A stretch of 64,000 bases of DNA from Nitrospina sp. UBA6727 (GTDB taxonomy: Bacteria; Nitrospinota; Nitrospinia; Nitrospinales; VA-1), in contig DKID01000023.1 of NCBI GenBank assembly GCA_002454045.1, positions 45,287-109,286 on the forward strand, in the 5' to 3' direction. Positions 18,878 to 27,347 of this stretch are shown piece by piece. Positions within the stretch are counted from its first letter, which is position 1. Each line of letters starts with the position of its first letter. Below the pieces are notes generated by a model. It had not been told where the DNA came from. It did not search any database and was given only the letters and a program-made list of their open reading frames with translations. The position numbers were made by a program, and so were the translations under genes.

Positions 18878-20016
18878 CCGTGCGACTCGTCAAAAGAAAT
18901 TCTTCTATCGATCAAAACATAAGACAAGTCGGTCAACAACTGGCCGACCAATGCCATGAGGGAGAAGATGAACAGGGTGCCGAGCACGATGGGGTAATCT
19001 CTCTGGATCACCGCTTGATAGGAGAGAAGTCCCAATCCGTCGAGAGTGAAAATTTGTTCCAGCAATAATGACCCGGTGAAAAACATGGCGAGGAAGGCGA
19101 TGGGAAATCCGGTCACCAGCGGGATGAGGGAATTTTTGAGGACGTGTTTGAAGAGGACGCGTTTTTCCGACAAGCCTTTTGCTCTCGCGGTCAGCACATA
19201 TTGTTTGCGCATTTCTTCTAGCACCGCGTTTTTGGTCAGCAACGTCAGCGTGGCGAATCCCCCCAGCACATAGCACAACAACGGCGCGGCAAGATGGTGA
19301 AGGTAGTCGGTCAACTTTTCCCACAGAGTCCACGACTCGTAGCCGGGAGTTCCCGCGGAAGTCAAGCCGGAGATTGGGATGAGATGCGCGACGGCGCCGT
19401 CACCGGGACCAAACAGGACGATGATGAAAATTGCCAGCACGAAACCCGGAACGCTGTAACCGACGAGAATAATCAGGCTGGTGACGGTGTCAAAACGGGC
19501 GCCGTGTTTTACGGCTTTGGCGATGCCGAGAACGATGCAGATGCTGTAAGTCAAAAAAAAGCTGGTGACGCCGAGCGATGCGGAGACGGGCAATTTTTCG
19601 CGGATGAGTTCGATGACGGATTTGTTGCGGTAAAACGAGTTGCCGAATTTGAAGATTAGAAAGCCTTCCCAATTATCGTAGTTGAAAAAATTTTCCGTGA
19701 AGGACGCGCCGTTGTCGTCAGGCGAATACCATAAAAAAGTGCGCAGATATCTTTCCCACAACGGCCGGTCGAGGTGGTAAATTTTTCTCAACTCCTCCAT
19801 GTGCTTGGCGTCTATTTCGCCGCGCCTGCTTGCGGGTCCGGCGACAGCACCGCCGCCCGCCTCGGTCAACACACCGCCGCCGTGCCCTCTCAACAAGGAT
19901 TTCATCTGGTCGATCGGACCTCCGGGGACAAATTGTGTGGCGATGAAAGTGATCGTGACGATGCCGATCAAGGTGGGAAACATCAATAAAAATCGGCGGA
20001 TGATGTAGGCGGTCAT
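18874..20016 (-). CDS. yejB: Peptide/microcin C ABC transporter permease YejB
   Basis: Partner permease of YejE. It begins with YIIRRFLLMFPTLIGIVTITFIATQFVPGGPIDQM, typical of DppB/YejB, and has the EAA loop EEMRKQYVLTARAKGLSEKRVLFKHVLKNSLIPLVTGFP. The C-terminal LGLLSYQAVIQRDYPIVLGTLFI is conserved. A Gly-rich insertion (GHGGGVLTEAGGGAVAGPASRRGE) lies near residues 44-68 in the first periplasmic loop, a position that is variable in this family. A promoter is seen at 20081-20109. Translationally coupled to yejE. Confidence 0.94.
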   Translation of the reverse strand: MTAYIIRRFLLMFPTLIGIVTITFIATQFVPGGPIDQMKSLLRGHGGGVLTEAGGGAVAGPASRRGEIDAKHMEELRKIYHLDRPLWERYLRTFLWYSPDDNGASFTENFFNYDNWEGFLIFKFGNSFYRNKSVIELIREKLPVSASLGVTSFFLTYSICIVLGIAKAVKHGARFDTVTSLIILVGYSVPGFVLAIFIIVLFGPGDGAVAHLIPISGLTSAGTPGYESWTLWEKLTDYLHHLAAPLLCYVLGGFATLTLLTKNAVLEEMRKQYVLTARAKGLSEKRVLFKHVLKNSLIPLVTGFPIAFLAMFFTGSLLLEQIFTLDGLGLLSYQAVIQRDYPIVLGTLFIFSLMALVGQLLTDLSYVLIDRRISFDESHG

Positions 20017-20080
20017 GGGAGTTCAGCGTAGGGAGGAAAGATGTCAATCCCGTTACAGGCGGGACTCCACCTGCCGTTGC

Positions 20081-20109
20081 ATTATCCCAATTCCGTTATG
20101 AAAAATCAA
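20081..20109 (-). promoter_or_regulatory. Promoter of yejBE
   Basis: On the minus strand: -35 TTGATT (20104-20109), 17-bp spacer, -10 GATAAT (20081-20086), about 65 bp before the yejB ATG. A small hairpin TCCCG/CGGGA at 20048-20064 falls in the resulting leader. This gives yejBE its own start independent of yejA. Confidence 0.5.
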
Positions 20110-20170
20110 AAAAAACCAAAGCGGAGAAAACTTCGTCGTCACGGAGTACCGCGCCGTCACTAGCGATGAC

Positions 20171-20180
20171 GGGGGGGGGG
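20171..20180. repeat. Homopolymeric run of ten G
   Basis: Ten consecutive G on the plus strand, 62 bp upstream of the yejB promoter and inside a CCGTCA-type tract (about 20135-20215). Long G/C runs are prone to slippage and could alter spacing upstream of yejB. No reading frame of a recognised gene crosses it. Confidence 0.6.
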
Positions 20181-20224
20181 TACTACGCGCCGCGGTGTGC
20201 GGCTTGCGGTGACGGTGGTGACAC

Positions 20225-20301
20225 CAAAACGGGCGGGACGCCGGGGGAGATAGCTCCGGGGAACCCGGGTGCCAGATGACCCAACGCCGCCGCCCGTTTT
20301 G
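20225..20301. terminator. Long inverted repeat after the outer membrane protein gene
   Basis: CAAAACGGGCGG (20225-20236) and CCGCCCGTTTTG (20290-20301) are perfect 12-bp arms. The 53-nt interior is itself GC-rich with CCGGG/CCCGGG motifs that can fold. It lies just past the stop of the minus-strand outer membrane protein gene and may end its transcript, although only four U follow. The 20017-20309 gap otherwise holds the yejB promoter and the G10 run. Confidence 0.45.
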
Positions 20302-20309
20302 ATTATTCG

Positions 20310-20912
20310 TCAGAAGGAATACCGCACGCCAAACTCAAAGTTGTGTGTGTCGACGCTTGCGGTGTATGACACGCCGAGTTCTTCGTATTCCAGATCACTT
20401 ACCCCAAAATAGCGATAGCCAAGAATCAAATCAACTTGTTCGCTTGTGGCATAACTTATTCCCGCCAAAGCCTGATAGGCGAATTCTGCACCGTCGGCAT
20501 CTTCCTCCCAGCCAACACCTATGCCGGCACCTAGATACGGAACGATGGGTCCGTTGCTCTTAAAATCGTAGATGAGATTAGACATGGCGGAGTGAATTCT
20601 TATATCTCCAGTTAAAGTATACGCGCCTCCAGGAAATGTAAGCTCATCCCCGTCCGCTTTTCTAAAGGTATATTCGCCTTCCACCCGCAGACCATTGTCA
20701 TATTTTCCTCCAAAGCTTAGGGAAACACCCATGCCTGTGTCGATGGACGCTTCAACACCAGAATCGGAACCTCCAATTGAAGAATCTTCCGCGTTCACAA
20801 CCATTCCTGAGAGTCTCATATAACCTTTTGCGCTTTGTGCGAAAACCGACGCGGGATAAAACAGCAAACAAACTAGACCAACTACAGCAAACTTTAAATT
20901 CAAACGGCGCAT
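20310..20912 (-). CDS. Outer membrane beta-barrel protein (OmpX/P44-type)
   Basis: About 200-aa exported protein. The signal peptide (LKFAVVGLVCLLFYPASVFA) is cleaved after VFA. It is followed by alternating amphipathic strands (GYMRLSGMVVNAE, GMGVSLSFGGKYDNGLRVEGEYTF, NLIYDFKSNGPIVPYLGAGIGVGWEE, VDLILGYRYFGV) and a C-terminal strand ending FEFGVRYSF with the terminal Phe required by the BAM complex. This is the layout of small 8-stranded outer membrane proteins. ATG 20912 is chosen because AGGAG lies about 7 nt before it; the upstream ATG at 20927 overlaps that site. Divergent from an XRE regulator across a palindrome-containing promoter. It lies inside the yej cluster but has no evident role in it. 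Confidence 0.82.
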   Translation of the reverse strand: MRRLNLKFAVVGLVCLLFYPASVFAQSAKGYMRLSGMVVNAEDSSIGGSDSGVEASIDTGMGVSLSFGGKYDNGLRVEGEYTFRKADGDELTFPGGAYTLTGDIRIHSAMSNLIYDFKSNGPIVPYLGAGIGVGWEEDADGAEFAYQALAGISYATSEQVDLILGYRYFGVSDLEYEELGVSYTASVDTHNFEFGVRYSF

Positions 20913-20984
20913 CTTTTCTCTCCTCATTTCAAGATTTTTCCGGGATTTTTATCGCAATTTTTGTCTCCCGATATTGACTGCGCC

Positions 20985-21013
20985 ATTATTACTAACTAGA
21001 ACTAATTAGTCAA
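20985..21013 (-). promoter_or_regulatory. Promoter of the outer membrane protein gene with palindromic operator
   Basis: On the minus strand: -35 TTGACT (21008-21013), 17-bp spacer, -10 AATAAT (20985-20990). The perfect palindrome ACTAATTAGT (21001-21010) overlaps the -35 and is preceded by the related ACTAACTAGA. Two plus-strand TATAAT boxes (21015-21020, 21023-21028) could serve the divergent XRE gene. The palindrome is a plausible XRE-dimer site. Confidence 0.5.
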
Positions 21014-21090
21014 TTATAATTTTATAATGATAAATTAATTCCTTCTAACAGACATTGATTTGCCTATTCTTGCTAATGAGGTGATAAATC

Positions 21091-21456
21091 ATGTCTGGTA
21101 TTGAAAAGAGGATTGGCGCGCGGATTACTGAAATCCGTCTTTCTTGCAGGTTGACTCAGTTTCAGGTGGCGGAGAAAATCAATGTGAGCGTGGAGACGGT
21201 TTCCCGTTTGGAACGCGGCGTGAGCATTCCATCGTTACGGACTCTCGAATTTCTTGCGGAAAAATTAAATGTTTCCCTGAAAACATTTTTTGATTTTGAA
21301 GAGGCGCCCGCGAAACACCAGACCTTTGAAAGGGAAATCGCCAAGTTGGTCAGTCTGCTGAGAGTTTTGTCTCATAAGGAATTGAGGTTGTTGCACGAGA
21401 TTTTGAAGATTGTGATTAGCAAAGCCGGATGGAGAAAACGGTTGGTCAGTCGATAG
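21091..21456 (+). CDS. XRE-family transcriptional regulator
   Basis: 121-aa DNA-binding protein. Residues about 6-62 form a Cro/CI-type helix-turn-helix (IGARITEIRLSCRLTQFQVAEKINVSVETVSRLERGVSIPSLRTLEFLAEKLNV). The rest is a short helical C-terminus (FEREIAKLVSLLRVLSHKELRLLHEILKIVI) probably used for dimerisation. GAGGTGA lies 9 nt before the ATG. It is divergent from the outer membrane protein gene and convergent with yejA, and it separates yejA from yejBE. It likely controls itself and the outer membrane protein through the palindrome between them. Confidence 0.88.
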   Translation: MSGIEKRIGARITEIRLSCRLTQFQVAEKINVSVETVSRLERGVSIPSLRTLEFLAEKLNVSLKTFFDFEEAPAKHQTFEREIAKLVSLLRVLSHKELRLLHEILKIVISKAGWRKRLVSR

Positions 21457-21490
21457 TCGCCACGGAGAAAAACAAATCGCATCCGAGAAT

Positions 21491-23353
21491 TTAATTGAGA
21501 GAGGCGCCGGTTGCTTTCGCGTCTTTTAGTTTTTGCGCTTTGCGCTCATCCCACCACCACCATTCCAAAATATTATTGGCGATGGAACTTTGCGAAGGAT
21601 TGATTTTGGGGCGGCCGAATTTGTTCCAAAACACGGCGCGGTCGTAGGCGATATACCAATGCGGCACCATATAAAATTGATGCGTGAGAATTCGGTCGAG
21701 CGTTTGAATGTTGGCGACCAGTTCCTTGCGCGTTTTTGCTTTGGTGATTCTGTCGATCAATTCATCGACGGCGGGATTTTTGATGCCCATATAATTTCTC
21801 GTTCCGGGAGTTTCGGCGGCGGTGCTTCCCCACATATAACGCTGTTCATTCCCCGGCGATCGGCTTTGGGGATAACCCGCGACGATCATCCCGAATTTGA
21901 AATTCCTCAACCGTTCTTCATACTCCGCAATTTGCACGACCTTGATGTTCATGTGGGCGCCGATCTTTTCTAGATTATTTTTATAAGGTTCGGCGATGCG
22001 TTGAAATCCGGGTCCCGCCAAAAGAAGTTCAAACCGCAGTTGATTTTTTCCTTTGCTACGAAAACCATCGGCGCCTATTTTCCATCCGGCGGAATCCAAC
22101 AAAGCGTTGGCGACTCGGATATTTTTCGCGGAGGGGATGCCTTGTCCCGGCGCGCCGACCGGTTTGGTGAGCGCCGTTTTGGGAACATGATTTTTGTATT
22201 TTTCCCGCAGGTCAAGAAGAAGGTTTTTGACTTCCCCTTGCGCGACGCCTTGGGATTTCATTTCAGGGTTGTTGTCGAAGTAGCATTCGTTGCGCGTGTA
22301 TTGTCCGTAAAATAAATTTTTGTTGCTCCATTCAAAGTCGAATGCCATGGCGATGGCGGCGCGGACTTTGCGCGACTGGAAAATTTCATTTCGCATATTC
22401 ATGGCGAATCCTTGCATTCCCGCCACCCGCGTGTGCGGAAATTCTTCGCGGAGGTAATATCCTTTTTTGACGAAGGTGCCTTTATAATCCAGCGCCCAGT
22501 CGCGGGAACTATTTATCAATTGCATGTCGAACTCGCCGCCCTTGAACGCTTCGCGTTGCGCGACTGGGTCGAGATAAACCCTGAAAGTAACTCGGTCAAA
22601 ATTGTATCGTCCGCGGTTGATGGCGACGTCGTTCCCCCACCAATCGGGGTCGCGCTTGAAGGAAATGTATTTTCCGTACTCGTATTTTTCGACTGTGTAG
22701 GGTCCGCTGGCGACGGCGATGTCATCGAAGTCGGCGCCGAAAGATTTCCCCGCGGCGCCGTAAATATGTTGCGGGAAAATCAACATCTGCCCCGTTATCA
22801 AAGGCAGTTCCTGATTGTATAACGCGAAGTGATAGCGGACGGTGTGCGCGTCGATTTTTTCGACGGATTTAATATCTTTGAAATACTCCTTATATATAGG
22901 GTGATATTCGGGGTCGCGGATTAGGTTGAATGAAAAAATAAAATCGTCGGCGGTCAACGGATGTCCATCCGAAAATCGCGCGTGTTTGTAAATATGGTAA
23001 GTCATAGAAAGCCGATCTTCGGCAAGGTCAACTTTCTCCACGAGGTTACCGTATTCCGCAAAAGGTTCGTCGTCGTCGACGGAACTGTCCATAGCAGTTT
23101 GAAACACCAACTGTCCGATGCTGGGTGCGGTCACACCTTTGAGCGAAGCCGGATTCAATTTAGTGAACGCGCCGAAATCGGAGAGCACCAAGTTTCCGCC
23201 TTTCGGGGCTGCGGGATTGGCGTAGTCGTAGTTTTGCCCGGGTTTATATTTCAAGTCCTGATGGCCATACAACGAAAGCCCGTGCCGCGGCGTTGCGGCG
23301 ACGGGTTGGACGAAGAGCAGTGCGGTGATGAAGGATGCAAGAATTTTCGTCAT
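21491..23353 (-). CDS. yejA: Peptide/microcin C ABC transporter substrate-binding protein YejA
   Basis: Periplasmic solute-binding protein of family 5 (oligopeptide type). The signal peptide (ILASFITALLFVQPVAA) is followed by the YejA-type start PRHGLSLYGHQDLKYKPGQNYDYANPAAPKGG. Family motifs include RFSDGHPLTADDFIFSFNLIRDPEYHP and AFDFEWSNKNLFYGQY. The C-terminus has RAVFWNKFGRPKINPSQSS and a WWWWDE run. 620 aa is normal. It delivers peptides (in E. coli, microcin C) to YejBE/YejF. The receptor gene is separated from its permeases by the XRE regulator and the outer membrane protein gene, which is unusual for this operon. Confidence 0.95.
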   Translation of the reverse strand: MTKILASFITALLFVQPVAATPRHGLSLYGHQDLKYKPGQNYDYANPAAPKGGNLVLSDFGAFTKLNPASLKGVTAPSIGQLVFQTAMDSSVDDDEPFAEYGNLVEKVDLAEDRLSMTYHIYKHARFSDGHPLTADDFIFSFNLIRDPEYHPIYKEYFKDIKSVEKIDAHTVRYHFALYNQELPLITGQMLIFPQHIYGAAGKSFGADFDDIAVASGPYTVEKYEYGKYISFKRDPDWWGNDVAINRGRYNFDRVTFRVYLDPVAQREAFKGGEFDMQLINSSRDWALDYKGTFVKKGYYLREEFPHTRVAGMQGFAMNMRNEIFQSRKVRAAIAMAFDFEWSNKNLFYGQYTRNECYFDNNPEMKSQGVAQGEVKNLLLDLREKYKNHVPKTALTKPVGAPGQGIPSAKNIRVANALLDSAGWKIGADGFRSKGKNQLRFELLLAGPGFQRIAEPYKNNLEKIGAHMNIKVVQIAEYEERLRNFKFGMIVAGYPQSRSPGNEQRYMWGSTAAETPGTRNYMGIKNPAVDELIDRITKAKTRKELVANIQTLDRILTHQFYMVPHWYIAYDRAVFWNKFGRPKINPSQSSIANNILEWWWWDERKAQKLKDAKATGASLN

Positions 23354-23538
23354 GGTGGAGTGATGGAGTTGCGCAAAAATTTTCCTATACTAACTTATAT
23401 TTCCCATATAATGGTGAGAAGTTTTTTAGTTGCGGCGATGTAAAGTTTATAACCGCGGTCGGCTCGTCAACAGATGGCGGGCGTTCGCCGCGCGGATTTT
23501 TACAATCCGAAAAAACCTCTTTCCTTTGAAACGCGAAA

Positions 23539-24732
23539 ATGAAACCTAGAAAAACGCGCAAGGTGTACATAGGAAAAGTTACGATTGGCGGCGATGCTCC
23601 CATCGCGGTGCAAAGTATGACGGCAACTCGAACTCAAGATTTGGAAGCTACGGCCAGGCAGATAAAGATTTTAGAAGCGGCGCAGGCGGATGTCATTCGC
23701 ATCGCCGTGGACAGCGAACAGGATGTAGTAGCCTTGCGAACTTTGCGCCAACAATTTCCCGATAGCGTGTGGTCGGTGGACCTTCAGGAAAATTACAAAC
23801 TTGCGCCGCGCGTTGCTCCTTTGGTGGAAAAGATTCGGTACAATCCCGGCCATCTGTTTCATCTGGAAAAAAATAAAACCGTGCGCGAGAAAGTGGAATT
23901 CATCGTCAACGCGGCGAAGGACAACGACTGCGCGATTCGCGTCGGGGTCAACGGCGGCTCGGTCGATCCGGACTATAAGGAACGTTACAAAGACGATTCG
24001 GTTGCGGCCATGGTTTTTTCCGCGGTTGACCATTGCCAAATGTTGGACGAGATGGGCTTCGAGAATTATTGCGTTTCTCTAAAAGATTCTGATGCGCAGA
24101 AGGTGATTGATGCCAACCGGAAATTTTCCAAAGAGCGCCCGGACGTTCCTTTGCATTTGGGAGTGACCGAGGCCGGGCTTCCCCCTGACGGCATCATCAA
24201 AACCCGCATTGCTTTTGAGCAGTTAATCTCCGCGGGAATCGGCGACACGATTCGCGTTTCCCTGACTTTGCCGAACGATGATAAGGGGCGGGAAGTTCAG
24301 GTGGGACGGGAAATTCTCAAAGACATCGCGGCGCGCCGCTTCCGTTCTGTTCCCGAAAATTTTCTCGATGGATTGAACATCATCGCTTGCCCAAGTTGTT
24401 CCCGAGTAGAAAACGAAAAGTTTGTCGACCTGGCGCAGGATGTAAAAAAGATGACGGAGTATGCAGAAAAATATAAGTTAACCATTGCGGTGATGGGGTG
24501 TCGGGTGAACGGTCCCGGCGAGACTGACGACGCCGACCTCGGACTTTGGTGCGGGCCAACTCGGGTGAACCTAAAAAAAGGAACGGAAACCTTGGGCTCC
24601 TATTCCTACGCAGAAATACTCGCGCAACTGAAAAAAGAAATCGACGAGATGATTCGTGTAAAAAATGGAAGCCGTCATCGCGAACGAAGCGAAGCCGTTG
24701 GGATTGCCGCGGGGCAATTCTCATCGCAATGA
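23539..24732 (+). CDS. ispG: 4-hydroxy-3-methylbut-2-enyl-diphosphate synthase IspG
   Basis: Fe-S enzyme of the non-mevalonate (MEP) isoprenoid pathway, converting MEcPP to HMBPP. A TIM-barrel part ([26 protein letters not shown]) is followed by the [4Fe-4S] part with ligands C284, C287, C321 and E328 ([14 protein letters not shown]). The true conserved end is near residue 377 ([10 protein letters not shown]). The last 20 or so residues ([10 protein letters not shown]...) are translated from a dispersed palindromic repeat at 24672-24735 that has supplied a new stop codon. Function is unlikely to be lost because all catalytic parts precede it. Confidence 0.95.
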   Translation: MKPRKTRKVYIGKVTIGGDAPIAVQSMTATRTQDLEATARQIKILEAAQADVIRIAVDSEQDVVALRTLRQQFPDSVWSVDLQENYKLAPRVAPLVEKIRYNPGHLFHLEKNKTVREKVEFIVNAAKDNDCAIRVGVNGGSVDPDYKERYKDDSVAAMVFSAVDHCQMLDEMGFENYCVSLKDSDAQKVIDANRKFSKERPDVPLHLGVTEAGLPPDGIIKTRIAFEQLISAGIGDTIRVSLTLPNDDKGREVQVGREILKDIAARRFRSVPENFLDGLNIIACPSCSRVENEKFVDLAQDVKKMTEYAEKYKLTIAVMGCRVNGPGETDDADLGLWCGPTRVNLKKGTETLGSYSYAEILAQLKKEIDEMIRVKNGSRHRERSEAVGIAAGQFSSQ

Positions 24733-24735
24733 CGG
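24672..24735. repeat. RERSEA-type palindromic repeat element at ispG 3' end
   Basis: Ends CCGTCATCGCG (24672-24682) and CGCAATGACGG (24725-24735) form an 11-bp inverted repeat with one mismatch. The interior GAACGAAGCGAAGCCGTTGGGATTGC.. matches a repeat common in many bacterial genomes, recognised by its translation RHRERSEA. It overlaps the 3' end of ispG and could also act as a transcript-end hairpin before tig. Confidence 0.75.
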
Positions 24736-24839
24736 TTAGAATATATCGGCAGGCTCCGCGCCCCGTGGTTGCTGGTTGAACGCGGTGCTACTCTGGAAAC
24801 AACGCGCCCGGTGCGGAAAGTATTTGCAAAGGTTTTAAG

Positions 24840-26183
24840 ATGGAATTTGATGTTGAAAAACTTAAAGGGTTAAAGCGAAAGATCAATATCACCATCCCCG
24901 AAGAGGTGATGACCAAGCGGGTGGATGACGCCTATAAAGTGTTGAACCACCAGGTCAAGATACCGGGATTTAGGCCGGGAAAGATTCCGCAGAAGATACT
25001 TGAGAAACAGATTCCCATGCAATCGTTCACCGAAATGTTTCAGAAATTGATGCAGGAATTTTACGATGAGGCGGTACATAAATCCGGACTCAAACCCGTC
25101 GGCCAACCGGAGATTGACCACGCCGGGTTGCAGGATATTAAGAAGGACGAGCCTTTGAAATTTTCGGTGACCCTTGATGTTAAACCAGAATTAAAAGTTA
25201 AGGATTATAAGGGGCTTAAGTTCAAGAAGAAAGAGGCCGTCGTTGAGGATAAAGAAATTGAAGAAACTTTGGTGAAGGTTCTCAGCCGCCATGGTTCGTT
25301 AGAAGAAATGCCCGCGGATTATGCGGTTCAGGACGGGGATATTCTTACTTTGGATTTTGATGGCACGATGAATGGGGAAGAATTGGAAGACGGTTGCGCA
25401 AAAGATTTTGAACTGCGGGTGGGCGAAAAGAAAATGCTCTCCGGGTTTGAGGATCAATTGATCGGGCATACTCAGAATGAAGACTTCGAAATTAAAGTTA
25501 TTCTTCCCGCCAACTGGAACCAGAAAATGCGCCGCATCAGTTTTCCTGTTCCGGGAGTTGCGACAGAAAAACAGGAAGACGACCGGGCTATCTTCAAAGT
25601 TAAAATTAAAAAAACAAGAAAACTTCATCTTCCCGAATTGACCGATAAAATTGCTGAGCGGGAAGGATTTGATACCGTCGCAGAACTTCGCCGCGCCATC
25701 AAGATCGACTTGCAAAATCACAAAGATCAGCAGGAGGAGATAAAAATCAAGGAAGATATTTTCAATATACTGGTCAAAGATGCCGAGACACCTCCACCAG
25801 ATTCGTTGGTAGAGAGAGAATTGAAATTCATGATCGAAGGTATGAAATATCAAATCACTCAGTCAGGAATGAAACTGGAAGACTCCGGATTTGAACCTGA
25901 TAAAGCGGCGAAAGAATGGAGAGATAAAGCCATCTTTAACACCACCGGCTATATGATGTTGGAATCTGTTGCGGCTGCCGAGAATATCCACGTAACCCAG
26001 CAGGATATGGAGACCGAATATGAACTGCTCGCTAAGCAGATGAAACAGAAGGTGGAAGATATTCAAAAACGGATTATGTCTAATCCAGATTCAATGAGCC
26101 AGACCGCGACGAAGATATTGGGACAAAAGGCGATGAACTTTATCTACTCCAACTGCGAGTTTAATTTTTATAAAGACGGCTGA
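24840..26183 (+). CDS. tig: Trigger factor
   Basis: Ribosome-associated chaperone and peptidyl-prolyl isomerase. The N-terminal ribosome-binding domain has the signature GFRPGKIPQKIL (loop contacting L23). The middle FKBP-type domain (about residues 155-240, VQDGDILTLDFDGTMNGEELEDG) is present. The C-terminal helical arm chaperone domain extends to residue 447. Length and order are normal. clpP and clpX, its common downstream partners, are not here; a Rieske-type gene follows after 8 bp. Confidence 0.95.
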   Translation: MEFDVEKLKGLKRKINITIPEEVMTKRVDDAYKVLNHQVKIPGFRPGKIPQKILEKQIPMQSFTEMFQKLMQEFYDEAVHKSGLKPVGQPEIDHAGLQDIKKDEPLKFSVTLDVKPELKVKDYKGLKFKKKEAVVEDKEIEETLVKVLSRHGSLEEMPADYAVQDGDILTLDFDGTMNGEELEDGCAKDFELRVGEKKMLSGFEDQLIGHTQNEDFEIKVILPANWNQKMRRISFPVPGVATEKQEDDRAIFKVKIKKTRKLHLPELTDKIAEREGFDTVAELRRAIKIDLQNHKDQQEEIKIKEDIFNILVKDAETPPPDSLVERELKFMIEGMKYQITQSGMKLEDSGFEPDKAAKEWRDKAIFNTTGYMMLESVAAAENIHVTQQDMETEYELLAKQMKQKVEDIQKRIMSNPDSMSQTATKILGQKAMNFIYSNCEFNFYKDG

Positions 26184-26191
26184 AAAATTTT

Positions 26192-26608
26192 ATGAAATAC
26201 GTAAAAATCATGCCAGAGGAGGATCTCCCTATTGGCAAGTCCGCCATCATATCAGCCGGCGAGGCTGAGATCGCTCTTTTTAACTATAAGGGAAAATATT
26301 ATGCCATTGCCAACAAGTGCCCACATAGAGGTTCGCCTTTGGGAGAAGGACGTATTGAAGAAGGCATTGTAATTTGTCCGGGCCATGAATGGCGTTTCAA
26401 ATTGGAGAACGGAGCAAATATGCAGAACCCGGAACTGTTCATCCCAACTTACCCGGTAAAGGTCAAGGACGATAATATTTACATTGGGCTGGAGGAGGGA
26501 AGCGGGAATATCGCCTACGGAAAAAAAACTTCCGCGTTGCCGTCGAGTCTCAAGTTCAATGTTCCCACCATTCAAAAGCCGCGCAACCCAGAGGAAGAAT
26601 TGGATTGA
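26192..26608 (+). CDS. Rieske [2Fe-2S] ferredoxin-type protein
   Basis: 138-aa soluble Rieske protein. Ligands are C43-x-H45 (NKCPHRGSPL) and C62-x2-H65 (VICPGHEWRFK), with the cluster-binding fold expected around them. The second box is CPGHEW, closer to ferredoxins of dioxygenases or nitrite reductase small subunits (NirD-like) than to cytochrome bc1 Rieske proteins. There is no membrane anchor. A non-conserved C-terminal tail of about 35 residues follows. It is tightly linked to tig (8 bp). The redox partner is not evident. Confidence 0.85.
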   Translation: MKYVKIMPEEDLPIGKSAIISAGEAEIALFNYKGKYYAIANKCPHRGSPLGEGRIEEGIVICPGHEWRFKLENGANMQNPELFIPTYPVKVKDDNIYIGLEEGSGNIAYGKKTSALPSSLKFNVPTIQKPRNPEEELD

Positions 26609-26613
26609 ACTTA

Positions 26614-26874
26614 TTATATTTCAAGTTTTCTCTTTAATTCCGCATCGCTAGGCAATTGAATAGAGCAACCTCCCGCGGAAGAATCTGTTTGGTTACCGAC
26701 AATGGGTTTCCCGTTTTTTAAAATCGTGGGGGACGTGTAATGTTTTAAGGGATGGTCGTTAGATAGGTCGCTTTGGTTCACCTCTTCGAAATCACAATCT
26801 GATTTTAACAAAAGGTTCTTTGCCGCCTCATAATTTGGACAGCCCTTAAAATAAATAAGTTTAATATTGTTCAT
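26614..26874 (-). CDS. Small thioredoxin-fold protein with single N-terminal Cys
   Basis: 86-aa protein with a thioredoxin-like pattern: beta strand IKLIYFKGCPNY with C12 where CxxC would start (C-P-N-Y, no second Cys), and the likely cis-proline P49 in TSPTILKNGKPIVG. A second cysteine at C70 (GGCSI) is outside the motif. Similar small proteins occur near metal-resistance and redox genes; function is not established. Its ATG overlaps the stop of the upstream gene (TGATG), so it is the second gene of a two-gene operon. Confidence 0.7.
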   Translation of the reverse strand: MNNIKLIYFKGCPNYEAAKNLLLKSDCDFEEVNQSDLSNDHPLKHYTSPTILKNGKPIVGNQTDSSAGGCSIQLPSDAELKRKLEI

Positions 26875-27311
26875 CAGCCTGTCGGGTTGTCGTCCGCGAT
26901 TTCAACCCATTTCGGATCGCCGTGGGCTTTATAGTTTTCCGTTCCGCAGAAAGTTCCGTCGTGATAAATGTTGACCTTGAATTTTCCGCCGCCATATTTT
27001 TCGGTGATGTAGGGAACCGGGTCTTCGATTTCGATGAGTTCGGGAGTTTTATATTTTCCGATTAGTTTGAATTCCATTCCCATTCCCGACGGAAGCAGAA
27101 CGAAAAACTTTAAGTTGGTTTCGGCGAGGATGCTTTTGAAATCTTCTTCGCAATCGTCTCGAGTATATTTGGGGCCCACCTTATGTTTTGCGCGGCGTTT
27201 GAGGTAGTCCTCCATCAAGTTATAAAACCACCAGTTTTTTTGTTTGCGTTGGTCATGCAGAAACGGGTACTCCACAAACCCGTGTTTGTTGATGAAAGGT
27301 TTCTTTGCCAT
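26874..27311 (-). CDS. Conserved-looking hypothetical protein
   Basis: 145-aa soluble protein that I do not recognise. It has an aromatic, basic N-terminal half (WWFYNLMEDYLKRRAKHKVGPKYTRDDCEEDF), a hydrophobic strand pair (LKFFVLLPSGMGMEFKLIGKY) and a C-terminal YHDGTFCGTENYKAHGDPKW segment. No signal peptide or membrane segment. Preceded by a good promoter (27348-27376). Coupled by a 1-nt overlap to the thioredoxin-fold gene, suggesting a shared, possibly redox-related, task. Confidence 0.6.
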   Translation of the reverse strand: MAKKPFINKHGFVEYPFLHDQRKQKNWWFYNLMEDYLKRRAKHKVGPKYTRDDCEEDFKSILAETNLKFFVLLPSGMGMEFKLIGKYKTPELIEIEDPVPYITEKYGGGKFKVNIYHDGTFCGTENYKAHGDPKWVEIADDNPTG

Positions 27312-27347
27312 TAGGTCGCGCTCATTAGGATTACAATTTCTCCAACG

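Noticed and set aside
23401..23538. A tRNA gene or riboswitch before ispG
   Set aside because: No cloverleaf or conserved riboswitch core could be assembled; only a GC-rich hairpin-like stretch is present.
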